Assembly (NCBI RefSeq): GCF_963975345.1
Contig: NZ_CAXBGE010000006.1
Span: 173,848 to 237,847 of the forward strand
DNA: 64,000 bases
Reading direction: 5' to 3'
Origin: Maricaulis sp963975345
GTDB lineage: Bacteria; Pseudomonadota; Alphaproteobacteria; Caulobacterales; Maricaulaceae
Shown here: positions 16,502 to 26,065 of the stretch, in pieces
Position numbering within the stretch: the stretch's first letter is position 1
Layout: each line of letters begins with the position of its first letter
The notes under the pieces: generated by a model
The model's input: the letters and a program-made list of their open reading frames with translations, nothing else
Database searches by the model: none
What the model was told of the DNA's origin: nothing
Made by a program: the position numbers and the translations under genes

Positions 16502-17515
16502 TTATTCAAAAGGGATTCCGGCCTGTGTTGCGAGTGATCTCAGGCTGCATTCCGGCCGTGCACCGAAGTGAGAAATGATCTCTGCGGCACAAATCGCGCC
16601 CATTCGACCCGATTCCGCCAGGCTGCGGCCCTGGGCCAGGCCGAGCAGAAATCCGGCGGCAAACAGATCGCCCGCGCCTGTCGTGTCTAGCAAATTGGCG
16701 ATAGGTTCGGCGGAGATTGTGATAGTTTCCTCGCCACGCAACAGGATGGCGCCCTTATCGCCGCGGGTGATCGCGGCAATCGCGACATCGCGACGGCAAA
16801 GCTCGACCGCAGCGTCGAAATCCTCGGTTTCGTACAGGGCCGTGATTTCGGCCTCATTGGCGAGCAGGATATCGACATGATTGGCGACCAAGTGACGAAA
16901 TGCGTTGCGGTGGCGTGCGACGCAAAACGTGTCCGACAGGGTCAACGCCGTTTTGCGCCCGGCCGCGGCTGCCAGTTCGGCGGCGCGGACATAGGCGCGT
17001 TTCGCCTCTTCGCGATCAAACAGATAGCCTTCCAGATAGACAATGCTCGAGGCTTTCAGGGCTTCGGCGCCGGCTTCGACATCGTCTTCGGTGACCAAGG
17101 CCGCAGCACCGAGAAAGGTCGACATTGAACGACCGGCATCCGGGGTGACGTTGATCAGGCAGCGCGCCGTCGCCGGACCGCCAACCAGGGGGGCAGAGTT
17201 GAACTCAACACCAATGGCGCGGATATCATGGCTGAAGATCTCGCCAAGCTGGTCAGCAGCGACCTTGCCGATATAGGCGGCGCGCCCACCGAGTGAAGCG
17301 ATCCCGGCGACGGTATTGGCGGCCGACCCACCGGAGGCTTCCGTGCCGGGCTGCATCCGCGCATAGAGCGTACTTGCCCGCTCTTCATCGATCAGCGTCA
17401 TCGCGTCCTTGGCAATGCCCTCGGCAGCGAGAAAGGCGTCGGTGGCTGGCGACAGCACGTCGACAATGGCATTTCCAACGGCAAGGACGTCAAAGCGGGT
17501 CGCGGTCATGGGCAT
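16502..17515 (-). CDS. PfkB-family sugar/adenosine kinase
   Basis: A 337-aa ribokinase-fold kinase. The C-terminal PfkB signature DTTGAGDLFAAGFL (about residues 275-288) contains the catalytic aspartate, and the N-terminal SGGSAANTVAGIASLGG is the substrate/GG motif. The overall pattern (VGNAIVDVL at the start, FSHDIRAIGVEF, RCLINVTPDAGRSM) is close to bacterial adenosine kinases, which would recycle adenosine to AMP. Two ATG codons (17515 and 17509) are possible starts. It diverges from the ATP-grasp gene with 188 bases between. Confidence 0.85.
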   Translation of the reverse strand: MPMTATRFDVLAVGNAIVDVLSPATDAFLAAEGIAKDAMTLIDEERASTLYARMQPGTEASGGSAANTVAGIASLGGRAAYIGKVAADQLGEIFSHDIRAIGVEFNSAPLVGGPATARCLINVTPDAGRSMSTFLGAAALVTEDDVEAGAEALKASSIVYLEGYLFDREEAKRAYVRAAELAAAAGRKTALTLSDTFCVARHRNAFRHLVANHVDILLANEAEITALYETEDFDAAVELCRRDVAIAAITRGDKGAILLRGEETITISAEPIANLLDTTGAGDLFAAGFLLGLAQGRSLAESGRMGAICAAEIISHFGARPECSLRSLATQAGIPFE

Positions 17516-17703
17516 ATCTCTCGATCGTTAAGGTTAAGCGTGGCGTGGCAGGCGTCGCCCGGATGGCTGGAGCCGGATTAACCCTGACAGCGTCATACAG
17601 CAAGACTTGCAGGCATCCATCTTCAGACGGTTTTCGAGGGGGCGCATTTTCAAACGGCAAAACCGCTTCCCACCTTGGCGGAAAATGCTTTAGGGAGCGC
17701 CCC

Positions 17704-18585
17704 ATGAAACACGTCGCATTTCTCTCCGCCGCCTGCATGCTCAAGGACAGTCCCGAGGCCCGCAAGGATTATTGGGAATATGATCTGGAGATCTCAGCCC
17801 TCGCTCCGGCCTGCCTGGCCGCCGGGATCGAGCTGACGACCTGTATCTGGGACGATCCGGGTTTTGATGCATCTCGCTATGATGGCGCCGTGATCGGCAC
17901 CTGCTGGGACTATATGCAAAAGCCCGTGGCCTTCGAGGCAGCCCTTGAGGCAATTGCCGCGAAGACGCGCCTGCTCAATCCGTTCGAGATTTTCCGCTGG
18001 AACCAGCGCAAGACCTATCTCAAGGATCTCGCCGCGCGCGGCGCGCCGATGATCCCGACCCTGTGGTGTGAGCGCGCCGATGCCGCGACCATCTCCGAAG
18101 CTTTCGACGCGCTGGGGAGCGATGATATCGTCGTCAAGCCTGTGCTGGGCGGCGGCGCTTGGCGTCAGGCCCGGATCCGGCGCGGCGAGGCCCTGCCAGA
18201 GGCGGAAAATCTGCCAATCGCGCAATGCATGATCCAACCTTTTCTGCCAGCCGTTTCGCAGGAGGGTGAATACGCCTTTCTCTTCTTCGGCCGTGAGTTC
18301 TCCCATTGCGCCCGCAAGCTCCCGGCCAAGGGCGATTACCGCGTCCAGTCGGAATTTGGCGGCCGCGAGGAGATCCACATCCCGACCGTCGATGAGCTGG
18401 CGCTGGCGAGTTCGGTGCTGAAATGCGTTGAGGGCGATTTGCTCTATGCCCGCGTCGACATGCTGCGCGGCCTCGATGGCCAGCTGGCCCTGATCGAGCT
18501 GGAATTGATTGAGCCCTATCTTTATCCCGAACAGGGGCCGGATATAGGCGCGTGTTTTGCGCGGGCATTGAAGGCGATGCTGTAG
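17704..18585 (+). CDS. ATP-grasp domain enzyme
   Basis: A 293-aa protein of the RimK/glutathione-synthetase-like ATP-grasp group, starting at the ATG 17704 (MKHVAFLSAACM). Visible pieces: an N-terminal pre-grasp domain (TTCIWDDPGFDASRYDGAVI), then DIVVKPVLGGGAW with the ATP-binding lysine, IQPFLPAVSQEGEYAFLFF, and the Mg-binding end LIELELIEPYLY. It resembles uncharacterised ligases and the cycloserine-type DcsG relatives more than gshB, which is present separately at 54445. It would join a carboxylate to an amine or thiol; the substrate is unknown. No biosynthetic neighbours are seen. Confidence 0.8.
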   Translation: MKHVAFLSAACMLKDSPEARKDYWEYDLEISALAPACLAAGIELTTCIWDDPGFDASRYDGAVIGTCWDYMQKPVAFEAALEAIAAKTRLLNPFEIFRWNQRKTYLKDLAARGAPMIPTLWCERADAATISEAFDALGSDDIVVKPVLGGGAWRQARIRRGEALPEAENLPIAQCMIQPFLPAVSQEGEYAFLFFGREFSHCARKLPAKGDYRVQSEFGGREEIHIPTVDELALASSVLKCVEGDLLYARVDMLRGLDGQLALIELELIEPYLYPEQGPDIGACFARALKAML

Positions 18586-18673
18586 CGGCTCGCCCGATCG
18601 CGCCGCACCGGTGTTCGGACGGGTCGTGATGGGCGGGTTTGCAGATAGAGTGTCTCTGGTGTGCGGGCGCTGC

Positions 18674-19177
18674 CTATCGGCCCATCAATTGCCGATCGAC
18701 TGTCTGCGCGACAGGTCCGACATCAACGGGCTTGGAGCCGACGCTGTCGATCCGCACCAAGGTTGATCCGCGCACAAAATAGATTGAATCCACCAACTTG
18801 CCGTGACCGACAAAGCCAACATGTCCGGCATCCACCCCCCGCTCAATAGCGGGGATCAGCTTCATCGCCATGCAATGAGACAGGATGTCTACCAAGGCTT
18901 CATGGGCAGCCGTGGTTGAGGGCGTTTCCAGGAGTTCGATGGCGACAACGTTGTCCTTGCCGCCATCCAGCTGGAAATAGTCGCGGTGACCGCGGAAGCC
19001 GCCGCCGCCTGGCAGCGGGTCACGCCGCAAGAATTCGAGATTGGTCATCGCGCCCCGGTCCAACAGAAACCCGACTCGTGGCGGCACGTCCGCCGCTTTG
19101 GCGCGGCTGGCCCAATCAGCAAATCCATGGCGTTCCTTGACGGCTTCGCGAAACGTGTCGTTTTCAATGTCAGCCAT
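18674..19177 (-). CDS. Hypothetical 167-aa protein, third gene of the LamG operon
   Basis: I do not recognise a family. The ATG at 19177 (MADIENDTFREAV) has a clear GGAGG nine bases upstream; a TTG three codons earlier is less likely. There is no signal peptide or membrane span. A central stretch, HEALVDILSHCMAMKLIPAIERGVDAGHVGFVGHGKLVDSI in part, is well ordered, and the end (VGPVAQTVDRQLMGR) is typical of a folded alpha/beta protein. It follows the 1088-aa gene by 33 bases on the same strand and is probably co-transcribed. It could be a chaperone, an immunity protein or an enzyme partner; sequence alone does not decide. Confidence 0.7.
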   Translation of the reverse strand: MADIENDTFREAVKERHGFADWASRAKAADVPPRVGFLLDRGAMTNLEFLRRDPLPGGGGFRGHRDYFQLDGGKDNVVAIELLETPSTTAAHEALVDILSHCMAMKLIPAIERGVDAGHVGFVGHGKLVDSIYFVRGSTLVRIDSVGSKPVDVGPVAQTVDRQLMGR

Positions 19178-19210
19178 GATATCCAACCTCCGTTTCTGTT
19201 GTCCGCATGC

Positions 19211-22200
19211 CTATTGAACCGCCCGTCGTCCCGCAGATGTGCCGGTTGACGGCCCGGTTGGTACGCACTTGCCAATTCCCGCCGCATCATTGGAGCACAG
19301 CCGTTCGCGATAGCTTGCCGGCGTGAAGGGCATGGGAATCGGCAATGTTGGGCTGATCGGCTCCGTGGTGAAGACCATTTTGACCGGCAAGGCGGGGGTG
19401 TGCGTGATCCCCGTGCCCCAATTCCAGGGATTGGGGCCGCTATCGACCTGCAGACAGGCATCGTAGAGCGGATCAGTATAGCTCGTTGCCCCGGTCCAGG
19501 CGACCTCATGATAACTGAAGGCCGGGCCGAAGCCGGGGTAACCGAACGCCGAATGACCGATGGCGATGATCTGGTTGAGACCGAAACCGGACCGCATGCA
19601 GGATTCATTGAGATCGCAACCGACCAGGTTGGCGAAAGTCGCAACGATTGTTGCGCAATCGGTGCAATTGATCGTGGCGCCATTCCCGGTGCCGGCGGTG
19701 AGGAAGTTGATGAATTGGGTGCCCAGAAAGACCATTTGCGAGATCGAGTAGTCGGCGCGGGTATAGACGGACGCGCCCCGGCTCATGTCATAGGTCAGTC
19801 CGAGGTGTTGATTGGTTTGGAGCGTGATCGCAGCGGCGGCCGTGTCAACGGTTTTCGTGCCGGCGGCCCAGCTGCACGCGAAGTCCAGCGCGTCGGTCCA
19901 GGGCGCTTGGGTGTCGGCGGGAAAATTGGCCTGTTTCCAAGGCGCTGTCGGCACGTCCAGGACCGTGTAGATGCGATGATGCGTCGTCTGCATCGTGGTC
20001 CAGGCACCGCCAGAGACAGGTCGGTATTGCCAGACCCAAGCGGTGTCAGTGCGCGCCACGCCGGCGCTGGCCAGGGTTTGGTGATTGAGCGGCAAGGTGA
20101 CCCATTCCGGATCGGACACACTGTTTTTGAAATTGATGGTTACAGGGTCGATTGCACCGAGCAGGCCACCACCAGTCGCCTGAATTTGCATTTGCGTCGC
20201 GGTTTTGTCGCCGATGACGAAGCGGGCTTTGATCGTGACAGTATTGCCGGCAATCGCTTTGAGCGCGTAGGCCGCCGGCGCTTGCGCGGGGCTGGTTTCC
20301 TTGCGAACCCATTCGGGCACGTCGACCTGCTGGGTGTAATTCTTGCGGATATTGAGGGCGCAGGTCGCGGTGTTCGCCGGGCTGTGGTTGAACATGATGC
20401 CGGCGATATCGACCTGCGGAAGCGAGTCGCAAGTGCTGGGTTTGCTCAGATATGTGGCGATAAAAATTGCGGCGGTCGCGACGAGCGAGGCGATGAAGTC
20501 CGCCGCTGCCGCCCAGGGCAGCAAAAACTTCAGGACCAGTTTGACCAGCATGCGCAATAGCGCCCAGAAGCCGACATTGAGCACCAGCCTGGCAAGCTCC
20601 TTGAGCATGCCAGATTGATAGAGAATTCCGCCCATTGTGAAAATCTGGCCGGCCGTCATCAGTGTGCCGAGCGCCAGAATGGATGCAATGCGCGGGTTCA
20701 ACAGCACCTTGCCCACGATATAGCGCAGGGCGTTATCGGTCAGATTGGCGCGGACGCCGAACATGACGTCGATGACGCCGCCGACAATGATGAAGACGAG
20801 CTGGGCGCGCCAAAGCGTGCAATCGTCAAACTCGGCCTTTGGCGCGCGGAAAATGACCCGCGACGTGTCGCCCTTGTGCCAGAGCATGACATGTTCGTTG
20901 TTGACGACGTGACGGGTGACGAGAAACGGGAGGTCGAGCGGTGCGTCTCGCATCCGGGATTCTGCCTCATCCCAGGCGGTGCCAATCTTGGCGCGGGCGC
21001 TTTCAAGCGCATCTCCGCTAAGTTGGGCTTTCAGCTCCGCAAGTTCCCGCGCCTTGGCGGTCTTGAGCATGTCGGGGTGGGATTTGAAAAGTGCGGAGAA
21101 ATCAATCGAAGCGCGTAGCTTGGCGAGCGTGTCTGCGGGCAGTTGCTCGAATTCTGGAATGTCGATCCCGGCGTCGGCGTCCTTGGCTGTTGCCCCGTGA
21201 GCCAGCTTCGTGACCTCGGCATCGAGATAGGCGCCATCGGCCAAGCCGATCGGGTGCCCTGAAATCATATTGCGCGCAGGCGGCGACATGAATTCATAAA
21301 TGGCGGCGAGATTCGCTGCAGCCAGATCAGGCAGGGCGCTCATATATTGGGTGATTTCCGCCGCGCTCAGCGCGCGCGACCAGACATCGACGCGGGAAAT
21401 ATAGCCCTGCAGCGAGGTCGAGGCTGAGGGCCGGCCGTGAGACAGCGCCGCGCCAATCAGGAGATTGCTGTCAATTTGCATCGTCGGGATCGGGCCAAAA
21501 GCGCCACTTCCAACGGCGACGCCGTTCACATAGATCGTCAGGGAGGTTCCGTCATAGGTCGTCGCGACATTTGCCCACGCTCCCGCGCGAACAGTCTGCG
21601 TCGATGCGAGCGTATCGACGGCGTTCTGGTTCGATCCGCGTTGAGACTTGACCTCATAGCCTGAGCCATTGTCAGCCGGCGCCAAATACAGCGCCATTCC
21701 GGAATCTGTCTCAAGGTCTGAATTGACGAAAATCGCCTGCGTGCCCAACTCGCCCGGATTGAGATAGACCCAGGCCTGGATCGTGTAGGGATCGACCTGC
21801 AATCCGCCCGGATTGACCCGTTCGTCGCGGATTGGCTGGGCATAGGCGGTGCCGCCGAAACTGACCGCCGGCGTTTTGGCAGCCATGGTGGCGCCGTCCT
21901 TAAGGCTGATCGGGTATCCGTGCGGGCCTTTGTCCAGAGGCGGGCTCTGGGTAAAATCGAACCAGGCGGCGATGGTGGCCGGATCGGGCTCGCCATACAT
22001 ATTGGCCATCACCTGATCGGGTGTCAGTGGGGTGTTGTAGACCCGCACACAGCGCGCCGCGCCCTGCAGGGTGTGGCCGATCTGGAACGGATTGGCACTG
22101 GTTTGCCCGGTCCCCGATATCGCCTGAAAGACATTGAATTCGCCGTCGATGAAGAGCCTGACCTGGCCGCCGCTATAGGTCACGCACACATAACGCCATT

Positions 22201-22477
22201 CATCTTCCGAGAGGGCGTTCTTGGAAATGTCCGAATAGACGGCCGGGTAGCCGTCGATCGCGACATGGAGTGCCTGACCGGTCAAACCAAAATCGAAAAC
22301 GCCATCCTTGCAGAAGATTGATGCATTGGCGCACAAGCCGCCCAGCTTGATCCAGGCATCAACCGAGAAGGGCTGGCTGCCGTCCATGGCCATCGGCATC
22401 TGGTCCGACGTCTGCGCATTGGCGAAAGCCGATAATTGCAGCTGGATATATTGGGCAGGATTGAGGGGGGTGGGCAT
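19211..22477 (-). CDS. Two LamG-like domains, hydrophobic centre, transglutaminase/papain-like C-terminus
   Basis: A 1088-aa protein. Residues of about 30-160 and 205-390 form two LamG/concanavalin-like repeats (FSVDAWIKLGG...WRYVCVTYSGGQVRLFIDG and YTIQAWVYL...WANVATTYDGTSLTIYVNG). A helical, charged stretch spans 420-510. Several hydrophobic segments lie at about 558-680 (LVFIIVGGVIDVMF, ILALGTLMTAGQIF, LVLKFLLPW, FIASLVATAAIFIATYL). The C-terminal part carries NCTDCATIVATFANLVGC (Cys938/Cys941), FSYHEVAW (His990) and DPLYDACLQVD (Asp1002-1012), a Cys-His-Asp order seen in transglutaminase-like and papain-like folds. No signal peptide is present. The order resembles binding, translocation and enzymatic parts of some protein toxins, but that is inference. 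It has partners on both sides in the same operon. Confidence 0.75.
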   Translation of the reverse strand: MPTPLNPAQYIQLQLSAFANAQTSDQMPMAMDGSQPFSVDAWIKLGGLCANASIFCKDGVFDFGLTGQALHVAIDGYPAVYSDISKNALSEDEWRYVCVTYSGGQVRLFIDGEFNVFQAISGTGQTSANPFQIGHTLQGAARCVRVYNTPLTPDQVMANMYGEPDPATIAAWFDFTQSPPLDKGPHGYPISLKDGATMAAKTPAVSFGGTAYAQPIRDERVNPGGLQVDPYTIQAWVYLNPGELGTQAIFVNSDLETDSGMALYLAPADNGSGYEVKSQRGSNQNAVDTLASTQTVRAGAWANVATTYDGTSLTIYVNGVAVGSGAFGPIPTMQIDSNLLIGAALSHGRPSASTSLQGYISRVDVWSRALSAAEITQYMSALPDLAAANLAAIYEFMSPPARNMISGHPIGLADGAYLDAEVTKLAHGATAKDADAGIDIPEFEQLPADTLAKLRASIDFSALFKSHPDMLKTAKARELAELKAQLSGDALESARAKIGTAWDEAESRMRDAPLDLPFLVTRHVVNNEHVMLWHKGDTSRVIFRAPKAEFDDCTLWRAQLVFIIVGGVIDVMFGVRANLTDNALRYIVGKVLLNPRIASILALGTLMTAGQIFTMGGILYQSGMLKELARLVLNVGFWALLRMLVKLVLKFLLPWAAAADFIASLVATAAIFIATYLSKPSTCDSLPQVDIAGIMFNHSPANTATCALNIRKNYTQQVDVPEWVRKETSPAQAPAAYALKAIAGNTVTIKARFVIGDKTATQMQIQATGGGLLGAIDPVTINFKNSVSDPEWVTLPLNHQTLASAGVARTDTAWVWQYRPVSGGAWTTMQTTHHRIYTVLDVPTAPWKQANFPADTQAPWTDALDFACSWAAGTKTVDTAAAAITLQTNQHLGLTYDMSRGASVYTRADYSISQMVFLGTQFINFLTAGTGNGATINCTDCATIVATFANLVGCDLNESCMRSGFGLNQIIAIGHSAFGYPGFGPAFSYHEVAWTGATSYTDPLYDACLQVDSGPNPWNWGTGITHTPALPVKMVFTTEPISPTLPIPMPFTPASYRERLCSNDAAGIGKCVPTGPSTGTSAGRRAVQ

Positions 22478-22537
22478 GACCAGGTCTCCCTTGAACGCCT
22501 GCGCGGCGTCTGATTGACGGGTTGAACAAATACGCGG

Positions 22538-23521
22538 TCAGGCGAGGAATACGGTACCGGTGTCGCCCAGGCGCACCAGAACGCCATCCTCCGGCATGCC
22601 CTCGATATCCTTCGGTCCGACGTCGAAACTGTCCCAGGATTCGCCATATTGATGCGCGGCATGGCGGCTGTCCTGGCCGTAATAGAGCGTGGTCTTCAGC
22701 GTTGCGCCGGCCGGCCAGGTATTCGTTCCGCTGGGCAGCGATCCCCAGGTTGTCACCGTTCCGTTGAAATTTGCCGGGACAATGCCGGAACCGGTTATCA
22801 CCGTCGTGTTGGATGTATTGCCGCTGGCCGTCATGTTGGCTGGTGCGCACTGGACGCCGAATGTTGTGCCCGCCGGAAGGTTTCCCAGTACCTCAACCTT
22901 CGCCAGGACCGGAACGGTCGACGAGTTCGGATTGGTCAGATTGTCGAGCCGGCTGAATTGGCGATTGGGGTAGCTTTGCAGATAGGTGAGGTTGCGACCG
23001 CACACATTCTGGTTCTGGCGAACCCACAGGATGTAATCACCATAGGAGGCAAAACTGTCGGGGATGGTGGGCACCACGGTCGGGCTTGCGACGGCAATCA
23101 GGCAGAAGAGATGGTTGGCGAGGCCGCTCAACAGGAAGGCGTCGGGACCGACGCCGACGGCATTTGCCGGCACGGGTGCCATGGCGACATAGGGGTTGCC
23201 GGTTCGGGTCGAGAGCGGATTGCCCTTCCAGATGCTGGGCGTCATGAAGAGCGAGCTGCTCGCGCGGTAGGCGTGAACATACCAGCCGGTCATGGTCGTG
23301 GGCGCGAGATTTTTCGTTCGCGTGTAGATCAGATTGGTTTGACTGCCGAGCTCAACCGGCTGGTTCGGATCCGATGCGTAATTCTGCGTGAAATAAGTTT
23401 GTGGGTCGGCGACCTGAGCGTGGCAGATGATGTCGGGCGAATAATACGGATATCCCGGAGATGGAATAGTGCCGGTATCGTTCAGCGAGTCACGCATCAA
23501 CAAACCGTCAAAGCCAGCCAT
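22538..23521 (-). CDS. Hypothetical 327-aa protein, first gene of the LamG operon
   Basis: The start is the ATG at 23521 (MAGFDGLLMRDSLNDTG) behind GGGGAGAA. It has no signal peptide and no membrane span. The sequence is rich in Gly, Pro, Thr, Asn and aromatics, with beta-sandwich character (ILWVRQNQNVCGRNLTYLQS, VLAKVEVLGNLPAGTTFGVQC, TLKTTLYYGQDSRHAAHQYGE). I know no function for this family. It begins the minus-strand operon and is followed 60 bases later by the 1088-aa LamG protein, so the two probably act together, perhaps as a structural or carrier partner. Confidence 0.72.
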   Translation of the reverse strand: MAGFDGLLMRDSLNDTGTIPSPGYPYYSPDIICHAQVADPQTYFTQNYASDPNQPVELGSQTNLIYTRTKNLAPTTMTGWYVHAYRASSSLFMTPSIWKGNPLSTRTGNPYVAMAPVPANAVGVGPDAFLLSGLANHLFCLIAVASPTVVPTIPDSFASYGDYILWVRQNQNVCGRNLTYLQSYPNRQFSRLDNLTNPNSSTVPVLAKVEVLGNLPAGTTFGVQCAPANMTASGNTSNTTVITGSGIVPANFNGTVTTWGSLPSGTNTWPAGATLKTTLYYGQDSRHAAHQYGESWDSFDVGPKDIEGMPEDGVLVRLGDTGTVFLA

Positions 23522-23731
23522 GGAATTTTCTCCCCGATCCAAACTCAGGAGAAGGATACACCTTTGGGGTGTGTTTGCCAGTGAATCTATTTAAGGGCAT
23601 ATTTTCTGAGGAATTTCTGAGAGATCATGGGTCAGGCACGGCTCAGATCCCGCGCTTTCTGCACCCGTGTAGCCGATGGTGAGGGTGGAGGGCGGTGCCC
23701 ACGTTCGGGGAGTGCGCTCAATCCCGCCCGC

Positions 23732-24433
23732 CTATTTCGGCGCCGGTGTCTTGTCCTTGAAGCGGCAGAGATCTTCGATCGGGCAACGCCAGCATTCCGG
23801 CTTTCTCGCTTTGCAGACATAGCGTCCGTGCAGGATCAGCCAGTGGTGAGCGCCCTTCATGAATTGCGCCGGCACGATCTTCATCAGGCGGGCTTCGACT
23901 TCTTCTGGGGTTTTTCCGGGAGCCAGTCCGGTTCTGTTGCCGACGCGGAAGATATGGGTGTCCACCGCGATGGTCTCTTCGCCGAAGGCTTCGTTGAGCA
24001 CGACATTGGCGGTCTTGCGTCCGACCCCGGCCAGCGCTTCCAGTGAGGCGCGATCATGCGGCACCTCGCCGCCATGGCGCTCGACCAATTGCTGCGACAT
24101 CAGGATCGCATTCTTGGCCTTGTTGCGGAACAGGCCGATGGTCTTGATCCGGTCGCGGACATGGTCCTCGCCCAGCGCCAATATCTTCTCGGGCGTGTCG
24201 GCCTCTTGGAACAAGAGCCTGGTCGCCTTGTTGACCCCGACATCGGTCGCCTGCGCCGACAGCGCGACGGCGAGCAGCAGGGTGAAAGGGTTCACATAAT
24301 CGAGCTCGGTCTTCGGGTCGGGACGGTCCTGCGCCAGCCGGGCGAAGAGATCGAGCGCCTGTTCGCGGGTCAGGCCACGAGGGCTGCGTTTGACCGGTTT
24401 TTTGGCGCGTGTCGTGGTTGGGGTCTTGCTCAT
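23732..24433 (-). CDS. nth: Endonuclease III
   Basis: A base-excision-repair glycosylase/AP lyase for oxidised pyrimidines. I start at the ATG 24433 (MSKTPTTTRAKKP, 233 aa) with AAGG upstream. An ATG at 24499 also has a good ribosome site (GAGG) and would add 22 residues. The helix-hairpin-helix LAGVGRKTANVVLNEAFG contains the catalytic lysine, VDTHIFRVGNR the catalytic aspartate, and CKARKPECWRCPIEDLC the C-x6-C-x2-C-x5-C iron-sulfur cluster site. The Lys/Arg-rich N-terminal extension is common in this group. Confidence 0.96.
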   Translation of the reverse strand: MSKTPTTTRAKKPVKRSPRGLTREQALDLFARLAQDRPDPKTELDYVNPFTLLLAVALSAQATDVGVNKATRLLFQEADTPEKILALGEDHVRDRIKTIGLFRNKAKNAILMSQQLVERHGGEVPHDRASLEALAGVGRKTANVVLNEAFGEETIAVDTHIFRVGNRTGLAPGKTPEEVEARLMKIVPAQFMKGAHHWLILHGRYVCKARKPECWRCPIEDLCRFKDKTPAPK

Positions 24434-24661
24434 GCGCCTTGTTAGCCCACGCGCCGGGGTGGCGTCATGCCGTTTCTTGCGTGCGGGCGCGTTCGTCATC
24501 CCCGCCTCACAATTGGCAGTGCTGAAAACCTTTCTCGATGAGGTCAAGCAATGGACATGGGTTTGATCTCTCCACGATTGGCGAAATCAAAATTTACGCT
24601 TGCCACCTCTGGCTGCGCCTGACAGCCTCACACGACAAATCAATCAGGGTAAGGGAGTGAG

Positions 24662-26050
24662 ATGGCGATGATCCGTGCGGCACTAGCAACAGGGCTATGG
24701 ATAGTGATGGGCTTGCCGGCGGAGGCCGAAGCCGGCGAACCCGATAGCGCTGCGGCGACGATCGACGCTGGCTGGACCGAGCTCGCCCCCGCTGGCCGGT
24801 ATGCCGATGCCTTGGCATCCCGGTACACGCCAGAAGGTCTGCCGGCAGAGTATGCAGAGGCCTATTTACGCAATGGCGAAGTGCAATTGCTCAACTTCAC
24901 GGGACGGTATCTGGAGGCGCACAGTCGGTCTGCGTCTGCGGCTTATATGTCCGAAACGCCGATCGATTTTACGGATCCGGATGCCGTCATCGATCTGGAG
25001 ACGGTGAATACGGCAGTGCCCGAGGCAGCGATCAACGCCATCCGGGAGCTCGCCCGGGACCGGCAGATTGTCATCCTCAATGAGGCTCACCAGATGGGCC
25101 GTCATCGCGCCTTTGCCATAGAGCTGGTCCGTGCGCTGCGCGAGGACGGGTTCACCTATTTTGGTGCCGAGGCCTTCTCTCCAACCGCCGAGGCGGCATG
25201 GCAAGCTCGTGCTGTGCCGCGCCGGGAAACAGGCTTCTATTTCAGTGACCCGCTATTTGGGGAATTGCTGCGGACGGTCGATACGGCCGGTTATCATTGG
25301 TTCGACTACGAGGCCCGAGCCGATCAGGAACAGGATTGTTCGCCTGATCCGTGTTCGGCCGCCGAGCGGGTCGCCTCGCGCGAGCGCGCCCAAGCCGGCA
25401 ATATTGTCGAGGCCGTGCTGGCCGAGCATCCCGATGCCAGGCTGGTGCTTTATGTTGGCTACAGCCATCTGGATGAAACCCCTGGTCTTGACGAGGCGGG
25501 GCGGCCGCTTGGCTGGATGGCCGCCGAGCTGACGCGATTGACGGGTATTGACCCGCTCACCATCGACCAGGTCAGTGGATCGGGTATGGGCAACGCGCAA
25601 ATCGGGACGCTGGCGCGGGCGCTTCGTGACCGGCACACCCTGACCGAGCCGAGCGTCTTTCGCCGGGAAGACGGAAGCTTGATGCCGCCGCCAGCCTCGA
25701 GATGGCTGGCTGACCTGATGGTCGTCTTCCCGCGATATACGCCTGTGCAGGGCCGCGCGCCCTGGTTGTTCGACCGGCTGCACCGACTGCCTGTCCCGAT
25801 CGAGCTCGACGCCGATCCAGCCCGACCCATGGTTGTGCAGGCGTTTCGCGCGCCGCACGAGGCCGGAGATCGGCCCTTCGATCAGCTTGCGATCCTGCCG
25901 GACGAAACCGATTTTCCTGTCACATTGGCGCTCGATGACGGCAGCTATGACCTCGTGCTGCAGATTGCCGGCGATCCGGATCTTGAGTTCGGCCATGTCG
26001 ATGTCAGCGACGGCGAGGCGCAGGTTTCATACGCCCAACCGCCACGATAA
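24662..26050 (+). CDS. Secreted EreA/ChaN-like protein, function unknown
   Basis: A 462-aa exported protein whose N-terminus AMIRAALATGLWIVMGLPAEA is a Sec signal with an AEA-type cleavage site near residue 25. A GGGAGTGAG ribosome site precedes the ATG. The segment QIVILNEAHQMGRHRAFAIEL (about 133-153), then YFGAEAF and later LVLYVGYSHLDE, resembles the NEAH/E/H pattern of the erythromycin-esterase/ChaN/TraB superfamily. Which branch it belongs to, and its substrate, are not clear. The C-terminal 120 residues look like a separate beta-rich domain. It converges on the lysE-type gene. Confidence 0.7.
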   Translation: MAMIRAALATGLWIVMGLPAEAEAGEPDSAAATIDAGWTELAPAGRYADALASRYTPEGLPAEYAEAYLRNGEVQLLNFTGRYLEAHSRSASAAYMSETPIDFTDPDAVIDLETVNTAVPEAAINAIRELARDRQIVILNEAHQMGRHRAFAIELVRALREDGFTYFGAEAFSPTAEAAWQARAVPRRETGFYFSDPLFGELLRTVDTAGYHWFDYEARADQEQDCSPDPCSAAERVASRERAQAGNIVEAVLAEHPDARLVLYVGYSHLDETPGLDEAGRPLGWMAAELTRLTGIDPLTIDQVSGSGMGNAQIGTLARALRDRHTLTEPSVFRREDGSLMPPPASRWLADLMVVFPRYTPVQGRAPWLFDRLHRLPVPIELDADPARPMVVQAFRAPHEAGDRPFDQLAILPDETDFPVTLALDDGSYDLVLQIAGDPDLEFGHVDVSDGEAQVSYAQPPR

Positions 26051-26065
26051 CCCGGCCGCCAATGA

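Noticed and set aside
17527..17537. TTAA-N3-TTAA upstream of the PfkB kinase as a CtrA box
   Set aside because: CtrA needs seven bases between the TTAA halves; the spacing here is three.
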